NCBI GenBank assembly: GCA_963422465.1
Contig: OY730172.1
Coordinates: 1,302,001 to 1,366,000 of the forward strand
Origin: Lichina pygmaea
Taxonomy: Eukaryota > Ascomycota > Lichinomycetes > Lichinales > Lichinaceae
Direction of reading: 5' to 3'
DNA length: 64,000 nt
Numbering within the stretch: position 1 is the first letter of the stretch; each line of letters begins with the position of its first letter. Under the pieces are notes generated by a model. The model ran no database searches. It worked only from the letters and a program-made list of their open reading frames with translations, and was not told the DNA's origin. The position numbers and the translations under genes were made by a program. This document shows positions 34,940 through 49,694 of the stretch, piece after piece.

Positions 34940-36186
34940 TCACAGGAACTGAACATCGCGAAGGGTTTCGCTCAGCGTGGGTATCCTCCTCAGCCTCGGC
35001 CCAGGCCCTGGTCTGGCGGCGATGCCTCGGTCCGGCTCTTTATGCGCCGTGCCTGAGCGGATGGTCACGGTGCCAGTGCGTGCACTGCACCGTTCCCAGA
35101 TGCTCAGCCGAGGCTCCCGGCTCTCTTGGAAGGAGGGCCTGCTATTGTGGATGTGGATATGTCGCTGCATGGAGCCGAGTTCGAGGTGTTCGATCGGGGT
35201 CGGCGCGAGGTCGCGGAGCTGACTGTACGTCACGGTCTCCAGCAGCGTGTAATGAAAGAGCTGCGGCATCGTCCGCAGCCTCCCGGCCTCGTTCGAGGGC
35301 GTCCGGGGCAGCTGCCGCCACCCTCGAACGACGCGGATCTCCCCGCCGCCAGACCAGCTCGAAACCTCGTCGATAGAGGTATCGCAAAACGCGAACAGGA
35401 CCAGGCACGGAAAGTGCGTGAGGCTGTCCACGGTGTCGTCCGTGACATCTAGCCAACCGCGCAGCGACAGCACCCGCAGCAGCGGAAAGGCCCCGTCCTC
35501 TTGCGCCGATCGAGCCCAGGAGCGCACCAGCTGGTCGTTCACCGACCGCATGGGCGGGACCTCGCGACACGCGACGAGGTCGATCCCGCCCAGGTTCTTC
35601 AGCCCGGCCAGGTTGACGAGCTCCGTCATCGAGAACATGGGCTCCCCGATGGTGAGCAGCGTGACCCACTTGAAGGAGTCGCTGCGAACGTGCATCGTGT
35701 ACAGCGGCAGCGAACTTGGCACGAACCTGACGGCGTCGTGGTGGTCCTCTGCCCGCATGTACGACGCATCGTGATACGCCTCGACGAATAGCTTCCACAG
35801 CCTGAGGCTGTGGAGATTGCTGGTGGAGGGCGGGTCCGAGTCAGTGTCGCCGCCGGTTCGAGAGCGAAGCGCTCGCCATGCCACCAATGTCCCACTCACT
35901 TTCTCACAATCTCGTTCCAGAGAAGCTCGGCCGCGGGCCAGGGGGTCGCCTCGAGCAACTCGAGCGTCAACAGGTCGGCGTTGTCAACGAGAAGCCGACA
36001 GGCGAGCAACCCCAACGACGGCGCGCCATCGTGGAACTTGATCGGCAGAGGCCTGGGGCCAGGGGCCTTGGCGAACCAAGGGACCGTCGGCGGCGGCGGC
36101 GGAGCCCTGACGGTGATCTCGTCGTAAACCTGGCCGGTCTCCGGGTCGACGATGTCGGTGCGCCGCCGGGGAATACCGGAATCCAT
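34940..36186 (-). CDS. Leucine-rich-repeat-like conserved fungal protein
   Basis: Two exons (36186-35900 and 35819-34940, 80-bp GT-AG intron) give 388 residues. The N-terminus has a short RTDIVDPETGQVYDEI segment and a helix ending LLWNEIVR. The middle contains irregular leucine-rich segments such as LVNLAGLKNLGGIDL, LLRVLSLRGWLDVTDDTV and LTHFPCLVLFAFCDT, like the LRR arrays of F-box-type fungal proteins. No F-box is evident. Function is unknown. It is divergent from the J-domain gene with a 354-bp gap. An acceptor 15 bp further downstream would also keep the frame, so the join is uncertain by a few residues. Confidence 0.7.
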
Positions 36187-36540
36187 CGCGTCTGGACGGC
36201 TTGTGCGGCACCAGCTCTATCTCACGTGAGCAGCTCTTGCTCGGCAGAATCAGTTCGTGGTGAGATAACGTGCTTCACAGAAGTTGTGAGGAGGAGGAAG
36301 TTTTCTAACGCGAAGTTTGCCGGAGAAGATACTTTTTATAGGAGGCCGACTTAAGACTTGTCGTCAGACGCGTGTTATCGATTATCGCGGGCACATTCCG
36401 CAACATTGCCCCTCGCTCCTGACGAATATATAGAAGGAAAACACATCGACAGCGCCCAAGGCTACCAATAGCACAGTCACCAGCGACATGTGGTGGCCGA
36501 GTGCTGGCCACTGCTGGCGTTGCCTCTGCTCGTCTGCTCG
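36187..36540. promoter_or_regulatory. Shared promoter of LRR-like and J-domain genes
   Basis: A 354-bp gap between two divergent starts. It carries TATATAG-like sequence near 36427. No specific site is assigned. Confidence 0.35.
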
Positions 36541-37521
36541 ATGAGGCCTCCAGCGCTCCTCCCTCCTAACCATGGGGTCCTGCTCGTCACGTGGTATCAT
36601 TCGAGCCTCGGATCGAAGACGTCATCGGCTCCAATCGCGTGGCATCGTCAATCGACCCCTTGTCGTCGGGCGCATCGACACTCGCAACCGTCGAGCGACA
36701 GGCGGACGTATGCAAGTGCCGCCCACGGAAACGATGGCGATGCCAGCCCGCTGCGCTGGCCGAAGCCTGATCACACGGGCGCCATACCCACCCCGTACCA
36801 GATCTTCAACCACCGCAAAGACGCTCCGTACTCGAAGGACCGGTTCTACGAGCTGGTCAAAGCCTATCATCCTGACCGAAACGGCTGCCCAGACGAGTGC
36901 GCCGAGGTGACGCAGCTACCTCGCACCGTCAGGCTGGAGCGCTTTCGACTCGTCATCATGGCCAACGACATCTTGTCCGACCCGGCCAAACGAAAAGCCT
37001 ACGACAGCTGTGGTGTGGGGTGGGCCTACGCGACCGCTGACAAAACCCCTCGTCGCCAAGATTGGGACCATCAGCATTGGGCATACTACTACTCGGCCGC
37101 CTCCCCGAGGAGCAACGCGACCTGGGAGGACTGGCAACGCTGGTACCAACGCCAAGAGGGCGAGAAGCAAGCACCGGTGTTCGTGGAGAACGGCGCCTTC
37201 GTGTCGGCCGTCATCACGATCGCGGTCTTAGGCGGCGTCGTCGAAACCATCCGAGCGCGGGGCTTCTCGACCGCCCTGAATCAGCATCAGGACCGCCTAC
37301 ACGACGCGACGTACAAGGAGCTGGATCGACGGCGCAAAGAGATGGAACCACAAGAACCGGCGAAGCCTGGCCGCATCGGGCATTTTCGGCGTCTCAGAGC
37401 CCCGTCGGGATACAGCGCTGCGGACCCAGTGGAGGCTCAACAACGCAGAGCGCTACCGGGCCCTCAGACTAGCTCGAGCGCTCACGTCAAGGGACGGCCT
37501 ACAGGTGCCGATCGAGAGTGA
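36541..37521 (+). CDS. J-domain (DnaJ) protein with a membrane segment, probably mitochondrial
   Basis: J-domain proteins stimulate Hsp70 ATPases. The single-exon frame gives 326 residues from the first ATG; the 17 codons upstream to 36490 lack an ATG. The N-terminus is rich in Arg, Ser and His without acidic residues, as in mitochondrial presequences (RQSTPCRRAHRHSQPSSDRR). The J domain reads TPYQIFNHRKDAPYSKDRFY then LVKAYHPDRNG with the essential HPD, and MANDILSDPAKRKAYD. A hydrophobic stretch AFVSAVITIAVLGGVV is a likely transmembrane helix, followed by a basic tail. Similar fungal proteins are membrane-anchored J proteins. The substrate is unknown. Confidence 0.8.
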   Translation: MRPPALLPPNHGVLLVTWYHSSLGSKTSSAPIAWHRQSTPCRRAHRHSQPSSDRRTYASAAHGNDGDASPLRWPKPDHTGAIPTPYQIFNHRKDAPYSKDRFYELVKAYHPDRNGCPDECAEVTQLPRTVRLERFRLVIMANDILSDPAKRKAYDSCGVGWAYATADKTPRRQDWDHQHWAYYYSAASPRSNATWEDWQRWYQRQEGEKQAPVFVENGAFVSAVITIAVLGGVVETIRARGFSTALNQHQDRLHDATYKELDRRRKEMEPQEPAKPGRIGHFRRLRAPSGYSAADPVEAQQRRALPGPQTSSSAHVKGRPTGADRE

Positions 37522-38166
37522 GGACCGAGCAGACGACTGTACATGGGGCCAGTAGCTTCTCGACCGATGGAAACCAACATCGGGTCTGGGCTTGTCAACT
37601 TGTTTCCAACGGTGGCCATGCATGCATGCTGGACGTGATACATGACGGGAGCTTTGCATTGGGATAGATCAGGAGGGGCTGAGCATCACACCGCTCATCC
37701 GGCAGCCGTCTGGGGATTTTTTCTTTTGTTCATCCACCGGAGTTTGCTGCCTCGATGGGGTTGATGGTGAGTGTCAAGTCTAGACCATACCTTACACACG
37801 ACACCCAGCGGCGGTGATGCTATCACGCGCTTGGGCTGCAGCCTCTCAGCCACATGTCATGCTTGCAGCTCCGCGTTCGCAACTCTTGACATCTGGTCGT
37901 GCTTGAAGCCCGCCGACATGAGAGCAGGCCTGTGCCGAGGCGGCTGGTTGATGCTCGACGGGCCGAGGCGGGCCGCATGTTCGTACTGGGCGGTCAGCTT
38001 TGTTGGCAGGGGCTGTCATCAAGCCCCGCCATCTATATACAGCACAAGACATCGCCCCCATCTGTTCGTCTCATTCCTATAGCATTTTGGAGACAAACTC
38101 GCCCCGTAGACCTCTGTCACTTCAGCCTCTCGTCCGAATTTTTGGGATAGAAAACGAAGGGAGAAG
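37522..38166. other. Intergenic, chitinase promoter region
   Basis: 645 bp between the J-domain stop and the chitinase start. No coding region is recognised. TATATAC near 38034 could be a core promoter element. Confidence 0.4.
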
Positions 38167-40367
<2,201 letters not shown>

Positions 40368-40546
40368 GAAGGGTTTCGAAGCTCGACGAGCGACCGAAAG
40401 CACACAGAAAGAAATGCGGCTCAGGGCATCAGGAGACCATTTTCGCGACGGATTGGATCACGAAGACACATGAAGAGACTTATGAAGACGGACGAAAAAT
40501 CTTGACAGAAATGGAGCCTAGATGGCTACCAAGAGAGGACGGTTTA

Positions 40547-40764
40547 CTTGGATACATCTACTTGGATACACCTACTGGATACATCTAACTCACTTATATA
40601 CAGACTTGGACACATTCACTTGGATACCTCCATCTACTCATATACAGACTTGAATACATCTACTTGGATACACCTACTGGATACATCTAACTCACTTATA
40701 TACAGACTTGGACACATTCACTTGGATACCTCCATCTACTCATATACAGACTTGAATACATCTA
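40547..40764. repeat. 102-bp tandem duplication
   Basis: Two copies (40561-40662 and 40663-40764) starting CTTGGATACACCTACTGG appear identical, preceded by a 14-bp partial copy. The unit itself contains shorter ACTTGGATACA / CATATACAGACTTG motifs. Its length is a multiple of three, so a frame stays open through it, but its Thr/Ser/Tyr-rich translation is not a recognisable protein. Confidence 0.85.
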
Positions 40765-41708
40765 CTTACCTGTTACCCGAACACTTGATCCCCCTCGACA
40801 CAATGCACACGTACACGTCGTACAGACTCCTGTAGACGGACATGCACAGATATAGACAGACACGCACAGATGCACTCAGACATCGACTCACACGGACAGC
40901 CAACAACGTACACACGCATAGCAAAACATCGCATAGGCACACACAACACCTTTCGCAGCACGTACGGTACGAGCTCGTACATCGACATCCGTCCGCAGAA
41001 CGTGAAAACGACGACGACAAGACCTCGACAAGAACAAAACCTGCACAAGAGATGAGACATGCCGTACGCTCCGCACCTTGAAGTATAACATCCACGACAC
41101 GACACAACACAACACAACATGTACAGTAATGTAAGATCACATATCACAGCACGGAAGGTAAATTTCAATGCTCGACGGCCAGACCACGTCTTGCCTAGCT
41201 TATTCCGCGTAGTCTGTACTGTAGTATTCTCCCGTCAATGATTGACGAAGGAACCAAGTTTCTGCTCCTTCCCCTCCCCCCCTTCTTTTTTTGGTCAGTC
41301 TTCCGCGCTTCATCCGGGCACGAGACATGGTTTCGGTTGGTAGATGGCCCTCCCCCGAGGATCACTATGTTTGTCAAGGATAGGGAAGAGCTTTGTGGTA
41401 AGAAGAGGTGGCTTTTGTCTGTCTACTCGTACAGTACTGGTATGTGCCACGGCACTTGTCTCTTTGGGTGGGTCAGAGGCGATTGGTTGAGTGGATCTGG
41501 TCCAAGTAGATGTAGCGAAGATAGGTGTGTGGTAAGGTGCACCTACGGGCTAGGGTTCGCTCTTGTCCGAGTAGCTCAGTGAGAAAGAAAAAGGGCTTTG
41601 CGATTCTGGAGCTTCTCTGGGCACCCTGAACGAGAGGGCTTCCACCATCACTAGCTACCTAGCCTCCATTCTCGCGATTGCTCAATCCCCAATCCCCCAT
41701 CTGACGGC
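40765..41708. other. Intergenic, no gene recognised
   Basis: Contains CACACG / ACAGACA-rich sequence (40800-40930) and a CGACACAACACAACACAAC tract (41098 on). It is bounded by the chitinase repeat region and the 3' end of the ubiquitin-eS31 gene. Confidence 0.4.
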
Positions 41709-43254
<1,546 letters not shown>

Positions 43255-45901
43255 ATGCTGTCCACTTCAGAGTCTACTAACACAATCCAGCAAGCACATC
43301 GACAACACCGACGCATGAACTCGACTCCGACCATCAGCCCCGCGGTTTCTAATCTTGCGCCCAACACCGCACAAGATGGACCCCAATCGAAGCGTCAGCC
43401 TCCTCAGCACCAGCGTGCTCAGAGCTTCGATCACGGCAAGTCGTCCGACAATCCGCTGGTAAGTATCAACCGACAGCAATCATTGCGAGAAGCGCAGCAG
43501 CAATCGCCCATCCGACCGGGACGGCTGTCCCATCCCACGACTGCCATGCAGACCCCCGTCGAGGAGATTCCCGATCCCTTTGGCTCCTGGATATCCTCTG
43601 GGAACCTGGGCGAATTTGACAACACTTCCAACAACGCTGTGGGTTTCACCAGCACCTGGAACATGCCGAGCGCTGTCTCAAACATGAATTCTGTCCAGGA
43701 CGCCAGCGTCACACTTTCGCACGGTCTTGGCCCAGAAACGCTTGATTTCCCGCAGTTTCTGCAAATTGATAGCAGTGCAGCGGCCATTGCCGGCAACAGT
43801 CACCTCAATGCGAATGGTCTGGACTTCGAAGCCACCGCAGAGATACAATTAGCGCCGGCAACGCCGAATAAGTCAGCTGTTCAAGGTAAGCATTTGGCAG
43901 GTCATGCTGCTTCAGGTCCACGCTAAGTGAATGCCAGGGTATATGTTGACGCCGGCTGCCACTCCAGTCACCAGAGAGAAGACTGGAGTCATCGAACTTG
44001 GAAAGCCAACGCTGCTCTCCCCAACAAAGAGAAAGTCCGTGGATCATAGCCCTTGTCGGGTGGCAAAGAAGAGCAGCCCTCGAAAAGCAGCCTCGACGGC
44101 CAAAGCTGCTGCCACGAAGCGAAAGACGGCGGCATCACCTCATCAGAATGCCGATACGCTCGACGCGAGCCACCTCGCACAACCGTCGAGTCAGAATCTT
44201 GGCCCCATCGACGGATCCTTCAGCGTGACGGATCCGTTTCTGGAAGACAACGCCTATGCCTCGTCGTATTACTCCCCACAGGCGAACTTCTTTTCGACCC
44301 CTCACCTGTCCTTCGACGCTTCGCCGGAGATGCAGTCGTTCGACGACGTCTTCTCCACGCCATCCAATGACATGACAGCCTTCGAGGCATGTCTCCGCTC
44401 GTACACCGAGAGCTCCGGGTCTTCCAGCGACGGGACGAGCCCTCCCGCAGGCGCGTCGCCATCCAACACCTTTTCGAACGGCGATTCAGCATTGAACGCG
44501 TCGATCGTCGAGACGGGCGTGACCGACGCCGACATTGCCACCTTCATCGAGGCCGTTGAAGGAAAGGAGAGCGAATGGCGATGCATCTACCCTGAATGCA
44601 CCAAGCGCTTCACGCGCAAGGAAAACGTCAGGTCGCACGTCCAGACGCATCTCGGAGACCGCCAGTACAGGTGCAACGACTGCCAGAAATGCTTCGTGCG
44701 CCAGCACGACCTCAAGCGCCATGCCACCATCCACTCGGGCGTGAAGCCATTTCCGTGCAAATGCGGCAGCAGCTTTGCAAGGCAAGACGCCCTGACCAGA
44801 CACCGTCAGCGGGGTACTTGCATCGGTGCGTTTGAAGGCATCGTCAAGAAGGTTGTCAAGCGTGGAAGGCCGCGGAAGCATCGGCCTGAGATGGACGAGA
44901 GACACGAGAAGGCGGACAGAACACGCAAGCACGCCGCCAACAAGTCCACCAGCAGCTCGAGCTCGGGCGTGTCCGATTTTACGCTCTTCTCGAGCCCAAA
45001 CCCGGGCGCGGATACGGAGCCTTCGGCCGATCTGGCATTTTTGACCGACAGCTTCACCGCCGGGTCGCTCGGCCTCGCGCAAGACGCCCTCCTGTACACA
45101 CCTCCCACGTCTCCTAGATCAACAGTCGGACGTTGCGCGGCACCCTTCGGATCTCTAGACTCCCAACTCCAGGACACGTTGGCATCGAACGGTCCAAACT
45201 CGGTAGAAAGCCGACCGATGGGAACGACGGGGCTGGCGGTGCAGACGGCGAACCTCGCCTCCTTGGGCGCAGTTGGCTCGGAGCTACCCGTCGTTCTGGA
45301 AGAGATTGAAGAGGGTGAAGCTCAGGCGGATACCAAGCCCCTGACGAGCGACAAGGAACTGGTTTGGACAAAGGAGGCGATGGCATCCTCGGAACTTGTG
45401 GTTCCGATCGAGGCAGGCTTCACCGACAGCGAGGCATCTGAGCCCGAGGAGAAAGAATGCGGGATGGTTGGCCCGGAGAAAAGCCCCTCCGACAAAGAAA
45501 GAGCCCAGGCTGAGGCGGACAAGGCGGAAAGGAACTCGAGAGATCAGGCACCCGCGAGGTCCAGCGGGTCGCCTCAGGCTGGGTCGGCGGAATCCAGTCC
45601 CCCGGTCAATCTTACTCTCGACAGCGCCTCCATCGCGCAGACAACAGGCAAGGCCGACGTGGACGACGCCAAGACCCCAGAGTATGCCGACGAGTGGCTG
45701 ATAGAGGGCTCGACTGAGCTGCTCTCGCCCTCACAGTGGTGCGACTTCACCTTTGGCGGGAGCAGCAGCTGCGATTACCTCAACGCGAGGGACGACCCGA
45801 CCCTGCAGATACTGGAGGATTGCTCGCGACGAATTCGCGAGCTCGCGGACGCGCCCATCCGGCCGGACAACAGTCTTCCCAGCTACGGTTTCAACTTTTG
45901 A
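43255..45901 (+). CDS. C2H2 zinc-finger transcription factor, Swi5/Ace2-like
   Basis: Two exons (43255-43885, 43938-45901; 52-bp intron) give 864 residues. The first half is disordered (Gln/Ser/Pro-rich), with QSFDHGKSSDNPL-type phosphorylation-rich stretches. Three consecutive zinc fingers (about residues 424-510) read CIYPECTKRFTRKENVRSHV, CNDCQKCFVRQHDLKRH and CKCGSSFARQDALTRHRQRG, followed by the basic KKVVKRGRPRKHRP. This atypical last finger plus AT-hook-like tail is characteristic of Swi5/Ace2 family proteins, which in yeast drive late-mitotic and cell-separation genes. The C-terminal half is acidic. Target genes in this fungus are unknown. The GH18 chitinase nearby is of a type controlled by Ace2 in yeast, but no link is shown. 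Confidence 0.88.
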
Positions 45902-47689
45902 GGCAGGGCTCTTCTTTGGGAATAGTTCAAGCTCTGGGGATCTTTTCTTTCAGCTTCTTAAGGAGGTGGAGGCGTCTGCGGTCGATCACTGTCGCGATCC
46001 AAACGGCCGGGCATCATCATGGCTGAACACTTGGAAAAAAGGCGCAAGGCTTTCCTTGGTTCGAAGCATTGGGCAAGGTTTCCAGCGAACTGCTTTGATG
46101 TGAATGCATGATCATGGAGGGTTGCACGGGCTGGTGTCGTCTAAGGTCCGACAACAAAAGGGACCGGTTTCTCACTCAGCCAAAATCTCACCTTTGTCTC
46201 TACTCGTACTGTACTTACGTAATGTACGAGGGCACCTAGTCGGCTGCTTCCAACACTAAAATCATACAAGATTTGTCCGTCTTTTCAGCCCGATTGTCGA
46301 AGATACAATGATGAGACTTGACATCTTCGTCATCGTCCAGCTCCAGTGAGCAGTGACGACCACGTGCTCAGAGCGGAGAGGGGGCCGAAGCCACTATTGA
46401 CATCAGGGCTTTCCGAGCGACTCCTCGGGTAACGAGCGCCACATGCACCTGCAGCGTGTTCATGTAGAGGAGACCGCTCGCTCACCTACACAACCCCAGC
46501 TCCATTTTATGCTTGACCAGGGCTCAGGCGAGCCCGGACCCGAGCTCTCAGACAATGAAGTCTTTGATCATCTGTGTACGACCATGCTCACGTTGTCACA
46601 TCCAGGGACACGATAAGTTTCTACTTTCAGGCTGGTCTATGGAGGAAGACCTGAGTAAGGGATTCACTTGGAGATGCTGGTGCCATCTCTCGTGCTTTTG
46701 TTGTCGACGTGTACAGCGGGGTACTCTTCTACCTGTTCCGAGGCTGTCCAGCCCTTGGTTGCTGTCTGGCAGCAAGGGAGACAGTGATGTCAGACATGTA
46801 TAGGTGAGGAAGTGGGACTTGCGGTACCCGACCATCTTTGACATGGCGGTCATGGATATGGTTGTTATCGTCAGTGTCATACGATGGCGCTGAATGTGTC
46901 ATGAGCTGTCACGATCTGGAAGCAAATGCTTTCCACCCTTCTCTCCGGATTGATGATGACCTTGATAGCTTGGCTGTCTCCCTCCGGGGAGATTTCGCCC
47001 CAATTGCTCTACATCTTGCGCTCGCTTTCTCTGCAACTCGATGCTGTCCCACAGCATGACATGAGGGTCACAATGATTCTGCCTCCGTGGGCTCCAGCTC
47101 ACCTCTTCTTGTCCTTTGTCTTCATCATGCCACAGTCTAGCTTTGCTTTGAAGCTACATGTGGCTGGGACGTTCAGATCTGTTGGGATACACAGATGATG
47201 TTACCGCGAAAGACCCATAGATATGCTGACATAGGTATCTCTCATGCTCATGTCCTTGAGAACGCATAACGTAGCTGTTTACTGCTGGAGACCAAGCCAC
47301 CACCGCGTGAGAAGTTGGGGTCATTTCAATGTACGCGTGCATTCTGTACGGTGCTACGAGTGGGTTACGAAGTACGTGGTTGGATGCACATCAGACCCGG
47401 TGCCAGCAACAACATTTCCAAGAACAACCAGACCATACCCATAGGATGATGAATCTTGTGACACCAGTTTGGACGCCCGCGAGGCACCCCACAAGCTATC
47501 GCCATAGGATATGGCCGCTTTAAGAGGATGGTCGAGTCTCCTGGCCTGGGTTGCATCGTCCCTGAAGGCCGTCATGACCTCATGAGCGCAACAGGTACCG
47601 AGAAAGTGGGTCTGCGCGCCAAGTCCCTTCTGCCGCGGAGCACACATAGTCTTCGCTTGGTCGTCCTGGTATCATGAATTGCTGTTGTC
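45902..47689. other. Intergenic, no gene recognised
   Basis: About 1.8 kb downstream of the C2H2 gene. Short frames exist on both strands, none with family resemblance or a credible splice model. Confidence 0.4.
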
Positions 47690-48639
47690 ATGGCGCGCCC
47701 TTCGTCGTCAGACGTCACGAGGAAGCCCATGAGGGGCGACATGCATCTGTTGAGAGAGATGGTACGAACCAAGAACTTCCACCCGGTGGATCAGGCCACG
47801 CTGCCCTTCCAGCCGCCGCCAGACGGCCAGTGGGACGTTGACCCGTTGCAAACCAAACGATGTTCCATGGCCAATCTGTTCAACCTGGTACGTTTTGGCC
47901 GAGCAAACTTCAAAGAGTTCTTAGACCATGAAAGGGCTGACGACGAAGCAGGAGCTCGAGAGCTTCTCGTCCGATGCCCCGGTGTTCCAGTCACGGGTAA
48001 CAATGGTGTCAGGACGTAGTCGTCCGGTGCCACCCAAGAAGAAAACTTGGGCCGGTATGGCGAACCCGAGTTGCAGCCCTAGGAGGCTGAACTCTGGGTA
48101 GGTCAAGCGCCGGAATGAACGGCCTTCGGTGCGCGACACGACCGACTCGAGCTCGCAAGCAATGGCAATCCGGCTTCGACAACAACGCAGCACGATTCAG
48201 CGCCGACGAGCTGGCCGGACATTGCAGGACGTTGTTCTTGGCTCCTCCGGATGATGCAGCAAAGCTACAGCGTTTCGGCTCGAGTTTCGATATCAAGCTG
48301 TCGGAGACGTACAACCCTGACCGTCGAATCCAGCTCGTCCGCGCTAGCCGTCGCGAAAACGAAGAACGGCAAGCACAACCACCAGGCGACGAACGCAACC
48401 TACGCTCGTTCTCTTTTGCCACTCCAGGCGACGTCGACCGCAGACCTCGACTGGTACAGTTCATGTCGGCAGCGGGCGGCGACGTGTTCAACAGCGCGAA
48501 GCATGCTTTCATGCGAGCGGCAAAGCTTCCGCCTGGGGCATCGTCTGGGAGACCGTCACGGTACTGCGGCCAATTCGCTTTCATCCTTGACCTCGTCCTG
48601 CAGGCCCGATCCCCGTATGCCCCGGAGCCAGTCCTTTGA
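47690..48639 (+). CDS. Hypothetical protein (multi-exon, uncertain)
   Basis: A coding-like stretch with no recognised family. It starts with MARPSSSDVTRKPMRGDMHL, then MVRTKNFHPVDQATLPFQPP and KRCSMANLFNL. A possible 64-bp intron GTACGT...GACGAAG then leads into QELESFSSDAPVFQ and SRPVPPKKKTW. A second possible intron starting GTAGGT near 48098 and ending near 48186 leads into DELAGHCRTLFLAPPDD and SFDIKLSETYNPDRRIQ. The amino-acid use looks protein-like (RAKLPPGASS, FAFILDLVLQ at the end), which is why it is listed. The splice joins are tentative. Confidence 0.35.
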
Positions 48640-49694
48640 CGGGCAGAGCTGTAGGAAAAATGCTTCGTCTTCCAGCCGTCAAGAACTGCAAGAGATCGCG
48701 CGAGTTGTGGGGTGTGCATTCATCCCATGTGTATAGTATCATACGGTACCAGTGATGAGGAATGGTGCTGTAACAATTTGTAGTACGTACGTAAAGTGAG
48801 TTAGTACTTGTAATGAGCATGATTTGATCAACATGATGGAGATAGCTTGCGATCGTGTTGACTAGACTCTCTGCCCAAGGCATTTCTGCGGAGGGAAAGA
48901 GCTCCCTGCCTCCCCTCGAGGCCCCATGATCCAGTACGGTAGTCGGTAGCCGAGTCAGCAAGACTATCTCGGGGCAACGCTAGCGGGGGTGTGTGAAGAA
49001 AGATTAGGGGTGTGTGTCCTGTAAAGGGGGGTGTGCGACCCATTCCGGAATACTGTTGGACGTAGACAGTCACATGGTATCCAGTACCGTAGATCACATG
49101 CAGATACGCCTAGGACGAGAGCTGCAGCCTACAGTACCTTCGCATATATTAGCATCCCACTAGCTAGAAAGTTCGAGGAGCGTGCCTCTTCCTCCTACTC
49201 CCTGATCCTACCGTAATATTGTTGGCTACTTCTGCTATCTCTACGTCGAAAAAATCCCTTGGTTTTATTGCAGATCTTTTATGCATGTTGACCGCCTGGT
49301 TGGCAGTCCCAGTCTTCAAAGGTTCTCGATGATGATTGCATCTCTCCGTACATACCGTACATACCGTCCGTACTTTGGTTTATCGACCAAGCAGAACCGC
49401 TCAGTCGACAGAAAACTATCAGTTTATGGCACGGGCTGAAGTAGTACTGCAACTTACTACATGTTCACTGGTATATTTTTCCTCTGCACATTTTGTGATA
49501 GGAAGTTCCACCAATTTAGCACCTTCCACTGCGTAGAAGACTGTGCTGTGGAGAAAGTGAACTGCCATTGAAATCATTTGCTCCAGATAGCTAGATTGTC
49601 TGTTCTTATCACTCAATTTCATCTCAATATGACAGATCACAGTCCTCAACACACGAAGGTCTCATCTCAATCTCACCGCCCCTCTCTGTTCACC
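48640..49694. other. Intergenic, no gene recognised
   Basis: Contains a GGGGGTGTGTGAAG / GGGGTGTGTGTCC repeat pair (48986-49020) and TACGTACGTAAAG (48783). The right edge is the 3' UTR of the giant helicase-AAA gene. Confidence 0.4.

Noticed and set aside
36490-36540. Extension of the J-domain protein upstream of 36541
   Set aside because: The frame is open but begins with GTG and has no ATG; the ATG at 36541 gives a presequence-like N-terminus.
40547-40764. CRISPR-like or protein-coding interpretation of the tandem repeat
   Set aside because: It has only two adjacent 102-bp copies with no spacers, in a eukaryotic genome, and its Thr/Tyr-rich frame has no protein features.
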